Shown here: piece by piece, positions 5,364 to 5,785 of the stretch | Layout: every line of letters begins with the position of its first letter | Numbering within the stretch: position 1 is the first letter of the stretch | Assembly: GCA_900555065.1 (NCBI GenBank) | Contig: USJY01000102.1 | Location: 1 to 5,785, forward strand | Direction of reading: 5' to 3' | DNA length: 5,785 nucleotides | From: an uncultured Eubacteriales bacterium | GTDB taxonomy: Bacteria > Bacillota > Clostridia > Oscillospirales > UMGS1783 | Program-made: the position numbers and the translations under genes | The notes under the pieces: generated by a model | What the model saw: the letters and a program-made list of their open reading frames with translations, nothing else | Database searches by the model: none | What the model was told of the DNA's origin: nothing

Positions 5364-5785
5364 AAAACTTCCTCCTTAAATTTCCCGTCCCTTATGAATG
5401 CCCGCAGGGAAATGCGGATTGCATACAGCTGTGACTGTAAATATTCCTCGTCTTCAAAAAGTGCGTAATGCACACACGCGCGCACAAACAGATAGATCAT
5501 GCCTTTGATGTAGTCCGCAGGCATTCCCAGCTTTTCTGACAGCTGTTCGGCATATTTCCGGTAGCGTATCTTAACGCCGCTGAAAAATTCCTTTCCGTAT
5601 TCCCGGTATTTGGGGCTTGCGTACACCTGATACATAAAGCGGTATTTTTTGCCGTGAAGCTTTGCGGTGAGATATGGCATCTCCCGCAGGAAGCGTTCAA
5701 TATCTTCAAAGCTCGTCGGCGCTTTCGCCATGAAATCGTCTTCCACTTTTGCCATACAGTGGGCGGTGGCTTCTATGACGATATT
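5360..5785 (-). CDS. Probable TetR/AcrR-type regulator, C-terminal part, truncated by window edge
   Basis: The frame is open from the right edge (5785) to the TGA at 5360-5362, giving 141 residues; the ATG at 5755 is preceded by ten in-frame sense codons without a stop and has no clear ribosome binding site, so it is probably internal. The visible part looks like the all-helical ligand-binding and dimer domain of a TetR-family repressor: an initial helix NIVIEATAHCMAKVEDDF, then FEDIERFLREMPYL, YRFMYQVYASPKYREYGKEF, a long helix of charged and Tyr residues, and YIKGMIYLFVRACVHYALFEDEEYL near the end, matching the late helices of the family. The DNA-binding helix-turn-helix would be outside the window, so the family call rests on shape and composition. 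The overlap ATGA (5363-5360) with the surface protein gene points to translational coupling. It may sense a small molecule and control this unit. Confidence 0.68.
   Translation of the reverse strand, partial: NIVIEATAHCMAKVEDDFMAKAPTSFEDIERFLREMPYLTAKLHGKKYRFMYQVYASPKYREYGKEFFSGVKIRYRKYAEQLSEKLGMPADYIKGMIYLFVRACVHYALFEDEEYLQSQLYAIRISLRAFIRDGKFKEEVL
5371..5377 (-). promoter_or_regulatory. Ribosome binding site of the surface protein inside the regulator gene
   Basis: AAGGAGG on the - strand lies within the last codons of the regulator gene, seven bases before the surface protein ATG. It gives the downstream gene its own strong initiation signal despite the ATGA overlap, so its output need not be limited by read-through from the regulator. 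Confidence 0.8.

Noticed and set aside
1..5785. CRISPR array, tRNA or rRNA gene, integrase
   Set aside because: I saw no regularly spaced repeats, no cloverleaf with a CCA-type end, no rRNA-like segments and no recombinase motifs on either strand.

Overview
The window reads as chromosome of a Gram-positive, clostridia-like Firmicute, probably a gut Oscillospiraceae/Lachnospiraceae type. The support is strong AGGAGG-type ribosome binding sites, a lipobox lipoprotein, a PQTG-type sortase anchor, a TnpV-family remnant and clostridial Cys-rich surface repeats. No ribosomal or marker gene is present, so the taxonomy is inferred.

Left part, + strand (1-2390). A partial gene enters from the left edge and encodes the C-terminal 166 residues of an unrecognised protein with a possible Cys/His pair. 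Thirteen bases later starts a lipoprotein with the type 1 periplasmic-binding fold (sugar-type solute-binding protein) that has no ABC permease or ATPase beside it in view. After 135 AT-rich bases comes a second pair: a 119-residue protein ending in a CxCxxC cluster, and a Dabb (stress-responsive A/B barrel) protein 23 bases further on with a very strong ribosome binding site.

Middle (2391-3374). No intact gene is visible. A GC-rich, hairpin-rich stretch is followed by a decayed tnpV gene (2752-3174). Its reading frame can be rebuilt: it carries nonsense codons, a +1/-1 frameshift pair and an internal 48-base duplication. After it lie a 28-base near-palindrome and two hairpins that look like terminators for the genes arriving on the - strand.

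Right part, - strand (3375-5785). A gene running off the right edge encodes what looks like the C-terminal part of a TetR/AcrR-type regulator. It overlaps by ATGA a 662-residue cell-wall-anchored surface protein: signal peptide, N-terminal part resembling fimbrillins, Ig-like domain, three Cys-pair repeats, PQTGD anchor, membrane helix and basic tail. The overlap suggests that regulator and surface protein are made together.

No tRNA, rRNA, CRISPR array or complete mobile element was found. The most interesting items are the regulator/fimbrillin-like surface protein unit, the lipoprotein paired with a possible papain-like surface protein, and the readable mutational history of the tnpV remnant.
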